Assembly (NCBI GenBank): GCA_016180645.1
Contig: JACPAV010000033.1
Span: 1 to 64,000, forward strand
Length of the DNA: 64,000 bases
Direction: 5' to 3'
Source: Nitrospirota bacterium
GTDB taxonomy: Bacteria; JACPQY01
Shown: in pieces, positions 12,936 to 21,456 of the stretch
Numbering within the stretch: position 1 is the stretch's first letter
How the letters are laid out: each line of letters begins with the position of its first letter
Made by a program: the position numbers and the translations under genes
Notes under the pieces: model-generated
The model's database searches: none
Told to the model about the DNA's origin: nothing
Seen by the model: only the letters and a program-made list of their open reading frames with translations

Positions 12936-15203
12936 CTACACCGCGGAACCGTTCGCGCGACTGACCGTGGGACGCTCCGTCTTTCGACGCCGCAGCCCCC
13001 ACGCTCCCCCACGCCGTTTCCGAAGGGGAGCCGGCGCGCCGTAGGTGTATCGCTGGTAGTAGTAGTATTGCGAGGACATTCCCTTCAGATCGATGGCGTT
13101 CACCAGCACCCCGGCCAGATTGATGCGGTGGTCGCGCAGCACCTGCACACACCGCTGAAGCGTCTCGCGCGGCGCGCGGCCGGCCCGGTAGACGAGAATC
13201 GCCACGTCCGCTTTCTGTCCCACGATCGTCGCATCGGCGACGGCCATGACCGGCGGAGTATCCACAATCACAACATCGAACTGTGCTCGGAGATCGTCGA
13301 AGAAAGACGTGGCGATCAGTTGTTCCAGGCTTTCGGCGGGATGAGCATCGATCCCTCCCGAGGGAATGATCCGGAAATAGTCCAACCCCGGCCCGCTCGT
13401 CAGCATCTTTGAACTGATTCCCTGGGCGAAAAGATCGGAAACGCCCAGCGCGGCCTCGGACCACAGCCGCCCCTCATGGATGACGCTTCTCAAGCCATCC
13501 ACCTCTTTCAACCCGAGGGTTTTCGCCAGAACGGGTCGGCGCATGTTGCATTCGACATAAATGGCCCGAAGCCCCGTCTGCGCAAAAGCCAGCGTCAGGC
13601 CCATCGAAATCATGCTCTTGCCCTCCTGCGGAGTGGCCGAACACACCATGATCATCCTGTTGCGCCCGAATTCGCGAAGGAGACGGGTCCGCAGGGAGCG
13701 GAACGACTCCGAGATCGTCGCCTTCGGCTCGGTGTGGACGACCCAGTAAGCCCGGCGATTTCGCGATTCTGCGTCCTCACCTTCCCCGGAACCCGGCTCA
13801 GGTTGGTAGTAGGGGACGACCCCCAAGACGATCGAGCCCAGGAGGGCCTCGATATCCAGGATGTTCGTGAGCGAGAAATCAAAACTTTCCCGCACGAGGG
13901 CAAGCCCAATGCCCACGATCAATCCCAGGATGACCGCGACGAGTTGAGGCCGCACCTGCTGCTTCCCGAACCGGGGGGTTCTGGGAAGGATGGCCGGTTG
14001 AATGATTTCGGCTCTCGAAACCGTGTAGGCGCTCTTGATCCGGTTTTCCTGGTACTCCTTCTCCAGAAAGATGGACATTTCTTCGATGACGGTCACCTCT
14101 TTCTCGAGTTTGTAGAGCTGGGATTCGAGGTCAAGGAGCGCGCGGTTCTGCTCCCGATACCTCTGGATCTGTTCCTCGAGTCGGGCGTCGTCCTCCAAGA
14201 GCGAGCGAAGAAGTCCCTCAAGACTTTGCACCAGGCTCCGGCGGGAGTTCTCGAGCCGGCCCATGGCCGATTTGACCGACGGATGGTTCGGGGTCTGGTC
14301 GTTCGAAAGGTCGATGACTTCGCGCAGGGAGGCGCGGATGTCATTCTCGGCTGCGGCCAGATCCGGATCGATCTTGCGGATCCGGAGTTCTTCCAGCATC
14401 TGGAGAGTGACCGCGCCCTTGTCCAGCGTATTCAAGGCCGTCGCCGTCTGCGCCCTCTTCACCTCCAGGGATTCCTTCTGGCGAATAAGCGCCTCGTGCC
14501 CTGCCACCGCTGCCGCGATCTGGGGCTGCAGACTCAGAAAGTTGTTTTGGAGTTTGAATTCGTTGAGCTTCCGCTGGGCATCATCGAGCGATCGCGCAAG
14601 CTCCTGTTTCTGTCCCCGGACAAACTTCAGGACCTCTTCGTTGGATTTCTGCGAACTCTGCGAGTAGTACTCCACGTAGGCTTGGGCAACGGCGTTGGCC
14701 AAGTCGCGGGCCCTCGGCGGCGAGGGGTCTACAACCGTCAGGGTAAGGATCGCGGAATTCTCCACGCGCGAGACCTTCAGCTTCCCCCTCAAATCGGTCA
14801 GGAGTCCGAGCCACTGCTCCGAGCTGCTTACCGTTTCCCAACCGATGTCGGGGGGAATCACGCCGACCTTTTTCAGTGCCTCCGTGAGGAGAGGGAAACT
14901 TTGAACCACCTGTACCTGGCCCTGGGCCTCGGCGGCCGCGCTGTATTCGACGAACCCCATCTCCTTCTCAAATTGCCCCTTGATTTCAACGCTGGCCTGG
15001 GCTTCGTAGACGGGCTCTCGGGCCGGTTTGAAAAAGAAGCTGGCTCCAAAAGACGCCAGCACCGTGAGGGCGACGATATACCGGCGACGATAGAGGATGC
15101 CCATGAAGCGCCGGATGTCCATCCCGGCCCCGGCGGGTTGCATGTGATGCACCACGGGCGGCGGTGTGGGGCGTGGAATGGCGGGCAGAACGGGGTCAGT
15201 CAC
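12936..15203 (-). CDS. Wzc-like polysaccharide co-polymerase / BY-kinase
   Basis: A 755-residue inner-membrane protein of the PCP-2a type. The N-terminus has a Wzz-like domain with a first membrane helix (about residues 36-58, YIVALTVLASFGASFF). A long periplasmic coiled coil (about 180-400) and a second helix (about 425-442, AVILGLIVGIGLALV) follow. The cytosolic kinase has Walker A ATPQEGKS (Lys529), a Walker A' segment VECNMRRP and Walker B VVIVDTPP, and the C-terminus has a tyrosine cluster (SQYYYYQRYTYG) for autophosphorylation. Length and order match Wzc/GumC-type proteins, which control capsule or exopolysaccharide chain length. No other polysaccharide polymerisation gene is adjacent. 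The start is GTG 15203 with no Shine-Dalgarno; the upstream space is an octamer repeat. Confidence 0.9.
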   Translation of the reverse strand: MTDPVLPAIPRPTPPPVVHHMQPAGAGMDIRRFMGILYRRRYIVALTVLASFGASFFFKPAREPVYEAQASVEIKGQFEKEMGFVEYSAAAEAQGQVQVVQSFPLLTEALKKVGVIPPDIGWETVSSSEQWLGLLTDLRGKLKVSRVENSAILTLTVVDPSPPRARDLANAVAQAYVEYYSQSSQKSNEEVLKFVRGQKQELARSLDDAQRKLNEFKLQNNFLSLQPQIAAAVAGHEALIRQKESLEVKRAQTATALNTLDKGAVTLQMLEELRIRKIDPDLAAAENDIRASLREVIDLSNDQTPNHPSVKSAMGRLENSRRSLVQSLEGLLRSLLEDDARLEEQIQRYREQNRALLDLESQLYKLEKEVTVIEEMSIFLEKEYQENRIKSAYTVSRAEIIQPAILPRTPRFGKQQVRPQLVAVILGLIVGIGLALVRESFDFSLTNILDIEALLGSIVLGVVPYYQPEPGSGEGEDAESRNRRAYWVVHTEPKATISESFRSLRTRLLREFGRNRMIMVCSATPQEGKSMISMGLTLAFAQTGLRAIYVECNMRRPVLAKTLGLKEVDGLRSVIHEGRLWSEAALGVSDLFAQGISSKMLTSGPGLDYFRIIPSGGIDAHPAESLEQLIATSFFDDLRAQFDVVIVDTPPVMAVADATIVGQKADVAILVYRAGRAPRETLQRCVQVLRDHRINLAGVLVNAIDLKGMSSQYYYYQRYTYGAPAPLRKRRGGAWGLRRRKTERPTVSRANGSAV

Positions 15204-15304
15204 GGTCAGGAAGTGGACAAGCTATCAAGTGATCGAGCGATCGAGGGGTCAAGGGTTCGAGTCCGGCCCTGGACCACTTGACCACTTGTCCACTCGACCA
15301 CTTC
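15204..15304. repeat. Octanucleotide degenerate tandem repeats with inverted ends
   Basis: The whole space between two minus-strand genes has an 8-bp period. Seven units read AGTGGACA, AGCTATCA, AGTGATCG, AGCGATCG, AGGGGTCA, AGGGTTCG, AGTCCGGC (15212-15267). Four more read GGACCACT, TGACCACT, TGTCCACT, CGACCACT (15271-15302). The ends are partly inverted: AGTGGACAAG near 15212 and CTTGTCCACT at 15285-15294. Confidence 0.82.
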
Positions 15305-17041
15305 CTACGCCGCCAGCTGAATGATGCGGAGTTGCGGTGAGGCCCGAAGATCCAGGTATCGGGGTTGGGTCCCGGGCCGCAACTGGGTTTCCACGCGCAC
15401 CACGGGCCTCAGCGGCTCATCAGGGTTGACTTGAACCACCGTTCCCTGGGAACCGCTCGAAAGCAGAACGCGGCTGCCGGGCGGGTACAACGTTACGCAC
15501 CGGAAGGAGGCTTTCCACAGGGCAGAGGAGAATCGGGCGCTCGAGGGATCGCTTCGAGAAGCGAAAAACTCCAGAATGGGCCGTGCGGCGCGCTGGGGCC
15601 GGGGCCGGGCAAGCGCTTCCATCTCGTCGGCCATCCCCACAATCTTGGACCAGGGATGGATCTCCTCCCCCCGGATGGCGTACGGGTAGCCGCTTCCGTC
15701 TTCCCGCTCGTGGTGCTGAACGGCAATGACGGGCAGCAGCGGAAAATCCTTCTCAATGTTGCGGAAGAAGGGCTGGGCCTCCATGGGGTGGATGCGGATC
15801 AGTTTGCGCTCGGGCCCGCGGAGCTCGCGGGGTTCCAGGATGAACGCCCATCGCCGGTCGAGCATCCCGATGTCGTGAAAGAATCCTCCGAGGGCCAACT
15901 CGAAAAGCTCCCAGCGGGATAGACCGAGTTCATGCCCCAGCATGGCGGAGATCAGCCCGACGTTCAGGCAATGATGGAGCTTGAAGCCCCGCTTGTACGA
16001 GGCCGGTGGACAATGAAAAATCCGGTCCAGGTACGCCGAGTTGTTCTCGGGAATGTCGTCGATCACCACTTGGAGGGCCTTTTCAATGGCCGGTGCGATG
16101 AGGAGGGCCTTGTAGGCCGAAGCTTCGGCCATGGTTCGCGTCAGGTGGAATCGCAGATTTTCATAGCGCTGCCCGGCGAGAAAAGATTCGGATTGGAAGT
16201 CTCTTCGCACGGCCGGGGAAAGGGCCGGCGCGAGGGGCGAGGGCACCGGCTGGGGACCGGACGCTGCGGGATGGAGATCTCGGACCGGCGCCGAGAGCCT
16301 CGGGTCCGGCATGCCGATGCCGTATCGCCGGGGTGCGGGGGGAGCCTGGGGGGCGCCGAGGAATGTGGCCAGGCGATTGAAGAGCATGTTCGACCGCTCG
16401 CCCATCTGCTCCGTCGTCTCAAGAACCAGCCGGAGCAGCGCCTTGTTGGATTCCGCATCGCGGCGTTCCACGAATTCATCCGGGGCCGGCTGGGGCCGTT
16501 GCTCGAACGCTCGCGTGATCCGCTCCAGCGTGGATGCGAATTCCTGCCGGCTTTCCTGCGACCGTTCGTCCATTTTCTGCACGGCTTCCAGCATGAGGCG
16601 GCGTGTGTCCCGCCCCTCCTCGGCGGCCCTCGCCGCTTCCTCCTGCGAGGACCGGCGTCGGGATTCCTCCGTGAGAACCGTGATACGTTCGAGCACGCCA
16701 AGAAAATCCTTCCGGTTCTCTTCCGCCCGCTTGTCCATTCGTTCAAGCGACTCCAGCACGAGCCGCCGGGTCTCCCGGGTTTCCTCCCACAGCCGGTTGG
16801 CCGCCTCCTCGTCTCGTTGCGATCGCCGGCCTCCAAGGTCCTGACGGACGGTTTCCACCAGCAGGTCCATCTGCTTGAGCAGCACGTCGCGCATCATGAT
16901 CACGGATGCTGGGGCCGAGACCGCATGACTCTTTTGGCCGGCTTCAGTGGAGGCTGTGGATGAGGTTGGTGTGGCAGGAGGAGAAACCGACGGTTCGTCG
17001 GCGGTGCGAGAATCTTTTCCCCGATCGTCTTGAGCGCTCAT
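15305..17041 (-). CDS. HD-GYP-domain protein with N-terminal coiled-coil repeats
   Basis: A 578-residue soluble protein. Residues ~45-240 hold three imperfect ~40-residue repeats of the type TRRLVLESLERMDKRAEENR, predicted to form a coiled coil. A Pro-rich linker follows. Residues ~300-520 are an HD-type hydrolase with FHDIGM (His389-Asp390), QHHEREDGSGYP and GYP at 451-453, so it belongs with HD-GYP phosphodiesterases that cleave cyclic di-GMP or related dinucleotides. The last ~70 residues look like a small beta domain (PilZ-like position, not proven). ATG 17041 follows a weak AAGG. Lying just upstream of the Wzc-like gene, it may link second-messenger turnover with exopolysaccharide output. 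Confidence 0.8.
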   Translation of the reverse strand: MSAQDDRGKDSRTADEPSVSPPATPTSSTASTEAGQKSHAVSAPASVIMMRDVLLKQMDLLVETVRQDLGGRRSQRDEEAANRLWEETRETRRLVLESLERMDKRAEENRKDFLGVLERITVLTEESRRRSSQEEAARAAEEGRDTRRLMLEAVQKMDERSQESRQEFASTLERITRAFEQRPQPAPDEFVERRDAESNKALLRLVLETTEQMGERSNMLFNRLATFLGAPQAPPAPRRYGIGMPDPRLSAPVRDLHPAASGPQPVPSPLAPALSPAVRRDFQSESFLAGQRYENLRFHLTRTMAEASAYKALLIAPAIEKALQVVIDDIPENNSAYLDRIFHCPPASYKRGFKLHHCLNVGLISAMLGHELGLSRWELFELALGGFFHDIGMLDRRWAFILEPRELRGPERKLIRIHPMEAQPFFRNIEKDFPLLPVIAVQHHEREDGSGYPYAIRGEEIHPWSKIVGMADEMEALARPRPQRAARPILEFFASRSDPSSARFSSALWKASFRCVTLYPPGSRVLLSSGSQGTVVQVNPDEPLRPVVRVETQLRPGTQPRYLDLRASPQLRIIQLAA

Positions 17042-17090
17042 CCTTGTCGCTCCCGGGCCCGGTCAAAGGACCGTCCCAAAAGTTCACAAC

Positions 17091-17118
17091 ATACTACCAG
17101 TAATTCTCAAAAAGTCAA
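17091..17118 (-). promoter_or_regulatory. Predicted promoter of the HD-GYP gene
   Basis: Minus-strand TTGACT (17118-17113), a 16-base spacer, TAGTAT (17096-17091), with a leader of about 45 bases before ATG 17041. It is in the only AT-rich part of this intergenic region. Confidence 0.45.
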
Positions 17119-17169
17119 TCGGGAGGCGGGATTGGTGGTTGTCCTGAAGTTCGGAAACACGGGCAACCT

Positions 17170-18114
17170 TCACGCTTCATTCCCTTTAGGCCGGAATCGC
17201 GCGGCGGCGTGCGACGTCAAATCCCGTCCAAGGTGCGCGGCAATTTTCCAGGCCGCCCTCGCCGCCGCCGCGGCATCCACCGACACGCGCGCCCCGGAAT
17301 TCTCGAGCGCGAAAACGACGTCTTCTGTGGCCACGTTTCCCGTCGCGCCGGGAGCATAGGGACATCCCCCCAATCCTCCTGCTGAGGTGTCAAAGGTCCG
17401 GATTCCATATTCTTCCCAGGCCGCCAGGATGTTGCTGATGGAAGTGCCATAGGTGTCGTGGAAATGGAGGGCCAGGACGCCGGGGGCAGTTCGCGTCAGG
17501 AGTTTGTCGAGAAGGGATCGAACGTCATTCGGGACCGCCTTGCCGATGGTGTCACCGATCGAGATCTCCAACACGCCCAAGTCGACGAGCATTCCGGCAA
17601 CCTCCACAATCTTGGATGGGTCGATCTTCCCCTCGAATGGGCAGTAGAAGGCGGTCGAAACGTAGGCCCGCACCGGAAGGTCCTCCCGTTTGGCTCGTTC
17701 CACCACGGGACGGAATCGATCGATCGATTCCGCAATCGACGCATTGATGTTTTTCCGATTGAAGGTCTCGGAGGCAGCGGTGAACACCGCGATCTTGTCG
17801 ACGTGGCATTCGAGCGCCCGCTCGAAGCCTTTCTCGTTCGGGACAAGCGCCGAGTATTTCACACCGGCCACACGAAGGATCGACTTGAGGACCTCTGCCG
17901 AATCGGCGAGCTGAGGGATCCACTTGGGCGAGACGAACGACCCCGCCTCGATTTCCACGACGCCCGTCCGCCCCAACTCGTTGATGAAATCGACCTTGGC
18001 GGCGGTGGGGACAATTCGGGATTCGTTTTGGAGACCATCCCGTGGGCCGACCTCGACGATCCGGATCGGTTGGACGGTTGACGATTGGACTGCTGATGCC
18101 GCGTCTCGTTCCAT
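17170..18114 (-). CDS. mvaB: Hydroxymethylglutaryl-CoA lyase
   Basis: From ATG 18114 the protein has 314 residues, the normal length. The open frame extends upstream to 18420, but that part is repeat DNA and was left out. It cleaves HMG-CoA to acetyl-CoA and acetoacetate, the last step of leucine degradation. The TIM barrel starts with VGPRDGLQNE (metal and substrate residues Arg and Asp) and continues with ISIGDTIGKA, HFHDTYG (metal-binding His pair) and GGLGGCPYAPGATGN, whose Cys is the catalytic one. The enoyl-CoA hydratase gene just upstream fits the same pathway. No clear Shine-Dalgarno precedes the start because the repeat cluster abuts it. Confidence 0.9.
   Translation of the reverse strand: MERDAASAVQSSTVQPIRIVEVGPRDGLQNESRIVPTAAKVDFINELGRTGVVEIEAGSFVSPKWIPQLADSAEVLKSILRVAGVKYSALVPNEKGFERALECHVDKIAVFTAASETFNRKNINASIAESIDRFRPVVERAKREDLPVRAYVSTAFYCPFEGKIDPSKIVEVAGMLVDLGVLEISIGDTIGKAVPNDVRSLLDKLLTRTAPGVLALHFHDTYGTSISNILAAWEEYGIRTFDTSAGGLGGCPYAPGATGNVATEDVVFALENSGARVSVDAAAAARAAWKIAAHLGRDLTSHAAARFRPKGNEA
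18067..18091. repeat. Heptanucleotide repeat near the 5' end of mvaB
   Basis: About three to four degenerate ACGGTTG-type units (GGTTGGA, CGGTTGA, CGATTGG) in the first 20 codons of mvaB, before the conserved VGPRDG. The region is probably a non-conserved N-terminal extension. Confidence 0.6.
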
Positions 18115-18297
18115 CCCGGTAGCCGCGGGCTTCAGCCCGCGTCCGAAGAGGACGCTGTAGGGGAGCAGCCTTGGCTGCTCCCTCTTGTTGGGAGGACCTG
18201 AAGGCCATGTTCCATGCCGCGCCATCCCTGGCGCGGCGACATTGCATGGCCCCGTGCCCTCCGTGGCACGGGGTCCTCCCCTACGAAGACGCCGCCC
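18115..18297. repeat. Nested palindromic repeat cluster between mvaB and the hydratase gene
   Basis: Hairpins GCGGGCTTCAGCCCGC, GGAGCAGCCTTGGCTGCTCC, GCCGCGCCA / TGGCGCGGC and CCCCGTGCC / GGCACGGGG. The third and fourth sit inside a broken GGAGGACCTGAAGG ... GGTCCTCCCCTACG hairpin, as if later insertions had landed in it. The stop codon of the hydratase gene lies in its edge. Confidence 0.82.
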
Positions 18298-19069
18298 GTT
18301 TCCACAAAGGCGCGCGCTTCTCCAGAAACGCCCGGAGCCCTTCCTGGCCCTCGGGGGAGACACGAATCTTCGCGATGGCGTCTGCGCAAAGGGGCAGGGC
18401 CTGATCCAAACCAAGGCCACTCTCGGCCCGGACCAGTTTCTTGATGTCGCGCACCGCCTGCGGACTGTTCTTCAACAGCAACTCGGTGAGGCGCCGGATC
18501 TCCCCGTCCAGATTCGCGGCATCGGTGACGTGATGAACCAGTCCTATGAACAGCGCGGCGTCGGCCGGCAGAATTTCACCCGTAAGGAAGAACCGCCGTG
18601 CGTTGCCCTCGCCAATCTTCCGGATAACGAAGGGGGAGACGACGGCGGGAATCAGGCCGACCTTCACTTCGGTAAATCCGAAGGTCGCTTCGGTGGAGGC
18701 CACCACGATGTCGCACACGGCGACCACTCCCGCCCCACCCCCGTAGGCGGCCCCTTGCACGCGTCCGATCACGGGGTGTGGGCACTCATTGATGATCCGG
18801 AACATTTGGGCTACGCGGCGCGCGTCCTCCCGGTTCTGCTCGAAGGAGTAGCCGGCGCATTCCTTCATCCAGTTCAGATCGGCCCCCGCGCAAAACACGT
18901 TCCCCTCCGAGCGGAGGACCACGACTCGAACGGTTTCGTCTTTCGCGATCTCCGTGAAGGCCCGCGCCAGATCGGTGATCAGCTCGGCGTTGAAGGCGTT
19001 CTTGACTTCCGGCCGGTTGAGGACCACCTCAACAACGTCACCCGTCCGCCTTCGCTCGATCCCGGCCAC
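18281..19069 (-). CDS. Enoyl-CoA hydratase, methylglutaconyl-CoA hydratase type
   Basis: GTG 19069 gives 262 residues, the family norm; the frame is open further upstream but would overlap the preceding gene. Crotonase fold: LNRPEVKNAFN at the N-terminus, oxyanion-hole sequences CAGADLNWMKE and GAAYGGGAGVV, and the catalytic-Glu region ATFGFTEVKVGLIPA. The ADLNWMK wording is typical of 3-methylglutaconyl-CoA hydratases (LiuC/AUH). The HMG-CoA lyase downstream in the same direction supports a role in leucine/isovalerate catabolism. The start lies 11 bp after the stop of the DUF35-SCP2 gene, so the two are probably co-transcribed. Confidence 0.85.
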   Translation of the reverse strand: MAGIERRRTGDVVEVVLNRPEVKNAFNAELITDLARAFTEIAKDETVRVVVLRSEGNVFCAGADLNWMKECAGYSFEQNREDARRVAQMFRIINECPHPVIGRVQGAAYGGGAGVVAVCDIVVASTEATFGFTEVKVGLIPAVVSPFVIRKIGEGNARRFFLTGEILPADAALFIGLVHHVTDAANLDGEIRRLTELLLKNSPQAVRDIKKLVRAESGLGLDQALPLCADAIAKIRVSPEGQEGLRAFLEKRAPLWKRAASS

Positions 19070-19080
19070 GGCCTGTCGAA

Positions 19081-20094
19081 CTACGCCCCGCGCTCTTTTC
19101 TTTCCCTGGCCAGCGACCGCGCCATCCGGTCCAGCTTGAAGATCGTGTTGAACTCGATGTTCTTGCTGATCCAGAGTTTTTTCGTGACCACCGAATCCGT
19201 GATGGCGCCTTTGTAGTTGAGGCCGTCCAGGAGAACCTTGAGGTCCTCGCAGGCCAACACGAAGTCCACCTTGGGGGTTTTGCCTTCTTTGACCTTGAAA
19301 TCGCCGTTGTTGATGATCATGGCGCACTGGCCCGACTTGGTCTTGACGGCGACGTTTCGTTTCCAACCTTCAATGGCCTTCCGGGCGCGTTTCGACTTGT
19401 TGAGCTCTTTGGCCAGCGACTCAAGCTCTTTGTAGGATTTCTTAAACGCGGCCGCCTCTTCCTTCGAGGCCTTGCCGTACTTCGGCTCAACCGGCGAAGC
19501 CCAATTCAGCTCGGATTCGACCACGCCCTTCTTCGAAGCGAGTTTGGGAGACAGTTCCGAAAGGGGCACGGCGAAGATGTCGCTGATTTCGCCGATCCGA
19601 TGGTCCTTGAAAATGATCTTCACCTCCGTCCCCTTCCTGATGAGCCCTGGCGTGAGAATTCCCGTGGTCGTGTAGAGCATGACGCTGAGGGCCGTGTCCG
19701 CCCCCTTGAGTACGACTCTCCCCCGGCCGAACGGGGCCTTGTCCAGGAAAAGGGAATTGGCGAAATACGTGACGGGAGGCGTACTGAGCATGACGCCCGT
19801 CTGTTCCACCTCAACCGACTCGGTGGGGGCGAAATTGCAGTCCGTGCAGTGCGTCACGAATGGGGGGCATCGCACGATCCCGCACTTCGTGCACTTGCAG
19901 GCGAGGATTGTTTTCTCATCCCGCATCGCGACGAAGAAGGGTGAGAACTCGCCGATGCTTCTCTCGTAGAAGGTGAACATGGCGTCGTTCATAACGAGGT
20001 ACTCTTTCCCACCGATCTTCTGAAATCGGCCTTCACGGTTCGGAATGAATCCGAACGGAATCACTTTTTCTTTTTTTTGCTCCTTTTTTCCCAT
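19081..20094 (-). CDS. DUF35 (acyl-CoA-associated OB-fold/zinc ribbon) fused to an SCP2-like domain
   Basis: A 337-residue protein. Residues ~65-90 form a zinc ribbon, CKCTKCGIVRCPPFVTHCTDC in outline (paired Cys), followed by an OB-fold half (~95-190): the DUF35 architecture that accompanies thiolases. The C-terminal ~110 residues (NVAVKTKSGQCAMIINNGDF onward) look like a sterol-carrier-protein-2 lipid-binding fold. ATG 20094 has GGAGG seven bases upstream. It lies 14 bp after the thiolase-like gene. DUF35 proteins channel acyl-CoA to the partner thiolase or aldolase; the extra SCP2 domain suggests a long or polycyclic acyl chain. Confidence 0.78.
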   Translation of the reverse strand: MGKKEQKKEKVIPFGFIPNREGRFQKIGGKEYLVMNDAMFTFYERSIGEFSPFFVAMRDEKTILACKCTKCGIVRCPPFVTHCTDCNFAPTESVEVEQTGVMLSTPPVTYFANSLFLDKAPFGRGRVVLKGADTALSVMLYTTTGILTPGLIRKGTEVKIIFKDHRIGEISDIFAVPLSELSPKLASKKGVVESELNWASPVEPKYGKASKEEAAAFKKSYKELESLAKELNKSKRARKAIEGWKRNVAVKTKSGQCAMIINNGDFKVKEGKTPKVDFVLACEDLKVLLDGLNYKGAITDSVVTKKLWISKNIEFNTIFKLDRMARSLARERKERGA

Positions 20095-20108
20095 CGTCGT
20101 TCCTCCGA

Positions 20109-21305
20109 CTACTCGTGTTCGAGAACCATGGCGACACCGTATTGGCAGATGGTGCTGCCCGTGCCGTGGACGAGACCGCCGCGATAGTTCTTCTTGATCA
20201 TCTCATTACGGCAGGCCCAGGCGGACATGATGTTGCTGGCCCCAACCGCGTGGCCGCAGTAGATCAAGCCGCCGCTCGGGTTCACCGAAAGCGGGCCGCC
20301 GGGCATCATGATTCCATCCTCCACGAGGGAGTCGGCCTTTCCGATGGGCACGAATCCCATCTCCGCCATGCTGATTTCGAGCTGATGCACGAAGGCATCG
20401 TGGAGTTCCACCACCTGGATCGACTTGAGGGGATTCTCGATGCCCGCCATCTTGTAGGCCATCTTGGCCGCGGCGTGGTGCGACATGATCCGGCCCCAGT
20501 TGTTCTGGTTCTTGCCCGCAAACGAGGTCTCATTGGCCTCGCCCATGCCCGTGATCCAGATGACGGGTTGCCCCGTGTTCTTCGAAATCGCCTTTGCCGT
20601 ATTCTCTTCCGCGAAAATGACGGCGGCGGCGCCTTCACTGTAGACGCAGATTTCGAGTTCCTTGAGAGGATACACGATGTAGCGCGAGTTCATCACTTCT
20701 TCAGGCGTGCACTGATCGAACTGGCGCTGCGCGAACGTATTGCCTTTGACCTGAAGGCTGAGCTGCGACGAGATTTTCGCGGTGATTTCGGGCTTGAGGT
20801 CGCCCGGATGCTGGTCCATGTAGGCGAGGATCACTTCGGAATAGCTGTCCGACGCGGTCCAGCCGATTTTCTGCTCGAAGAAACTGTCGCCCGACCAGCC
20901 GATGACCTTGATTACCTCCGGCGTGGAGGACATGGAGGTGAAATCGAAGCAGTCCGTGGCCTTCTCCACGCCGAGGACCATGACGCTGTCGTATCGGCCC
21001 GCGGCGACATACGCGTGGGCGGCCGACATCGCGTAGGCGCCCGTGGCGCCTCCGTTCGTCACCCGAAGTCCGGGCTTGTTCTGCATCCCGATGACGCCTT
21101 GAAGCGGATGCTCGGGGATGCACGTCCGCTCGAAGATGTCGTTGTAGATGCCGTAGACGACGGCGTCGACCTCCTTGGTGGTGATGGCCGCGTCCTTGAG
21201 GGCGTCCCGCACCGCCATCTGGGCGAGTTCGTAGTACGTCTTTTCGTACCACTTGCTTTTGAACGGCGTTACCGCCGCACCGACGATTCCGACTCTTCTT
21301 CCCAT
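20109..21305 (-). CDS. Thiolase-superfamily protein lacking the nucleophilic cysteine (SCP-x / Ltp2-like)
   Basis: A 398-residue thiolase fold: N-terminal GRRVGIVGAAVTPF, C-terminal YCGHAVGASN and a terminal GTGSTICQYGVA. At the position of the usual ENACASG nucleophile loop it reads TNGGATGA (residues 83-90), with Gly86 in place of Cys. HDAF, characteristic of SCP2-type thiolases, is present. Without that Cys it cannot do ordinary thiolysis. Ltp2-type retro-aldolases of steroid side-chain degradation are thiolase-like, lack this Cys and need a DUF35 partner, exactly the gene next door. ATG 21305 is preceded by AAGGAGG. It is the first gene of the operon. Confidence 0.82.
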   Translation of the reverse strand: MGRRVGIVGAAVTPFKSKWYEKTYYELAQMAVRDALKDAAITTKEVDAVVYGIYNDIFERTCIPEHPLQGVIGMQNKPGLRVTNGGATGAYAMSAAHAYVAAGRYDSVMVLGVEKATDCFDFTSMSSTPEVIKVIGWSGDSFFEQKIGWTASDSYSEVILAYMDQHPGDLKPEITAKISSQLSLQVKGNTFAQRQFDQCTPEEVMNSRYIVYPLKELEICVYSEGAAAVIFAEENTAKAISKNTGQPVIWITGMGEANETSFAGKNQNNWGRIMSHHAAAKMAYKMAGIENPLKSIQVVELHDAFVHQLEISMAEMGFVPIGKADSLVEDGIMMPGGPLSVNPSGGLIYCGHAVGASNIMSAWACRNEMIKKNYRGGLVHGTGSTICQYGVAMVLEHE

Positions 21306-21456
21306 CTCGCCTCCTTCGTTTGGGCGGCATCCTATCGGCGGCGTCCCACCGGGTCAAGCCAGGCTTCGGAATCTTCCATGGATGCTTGTAGAGTGGGCTT
21401 GTCATGGAGCGGCGTATGATGCCATCATTGCCTGAATCGGAGAAAGGAGACCAAGG

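Noticed and set aside
13476-15281. 601-codon plus-strand open frame opposite the BY-kinase gene
   Set aside because: It is antisense to a gene with clear Wzz and Walker motifs; its product shows no domain and consists of His/Arg/Leu-rich sequence typical of GC-rich shadow frames.
18115-18420. N-terminal extension of HMG-CoA lyase
   Set aside because: The extra 102 residues are encoded by palindromic repeat DNA; the enzyme has normal length from ATG 18114.
20115-21419. 434-codon plus-strand frame opposite the thiolase-like gene
   Set aside because: Antisense reading, without a ribosome-binding site or domain.
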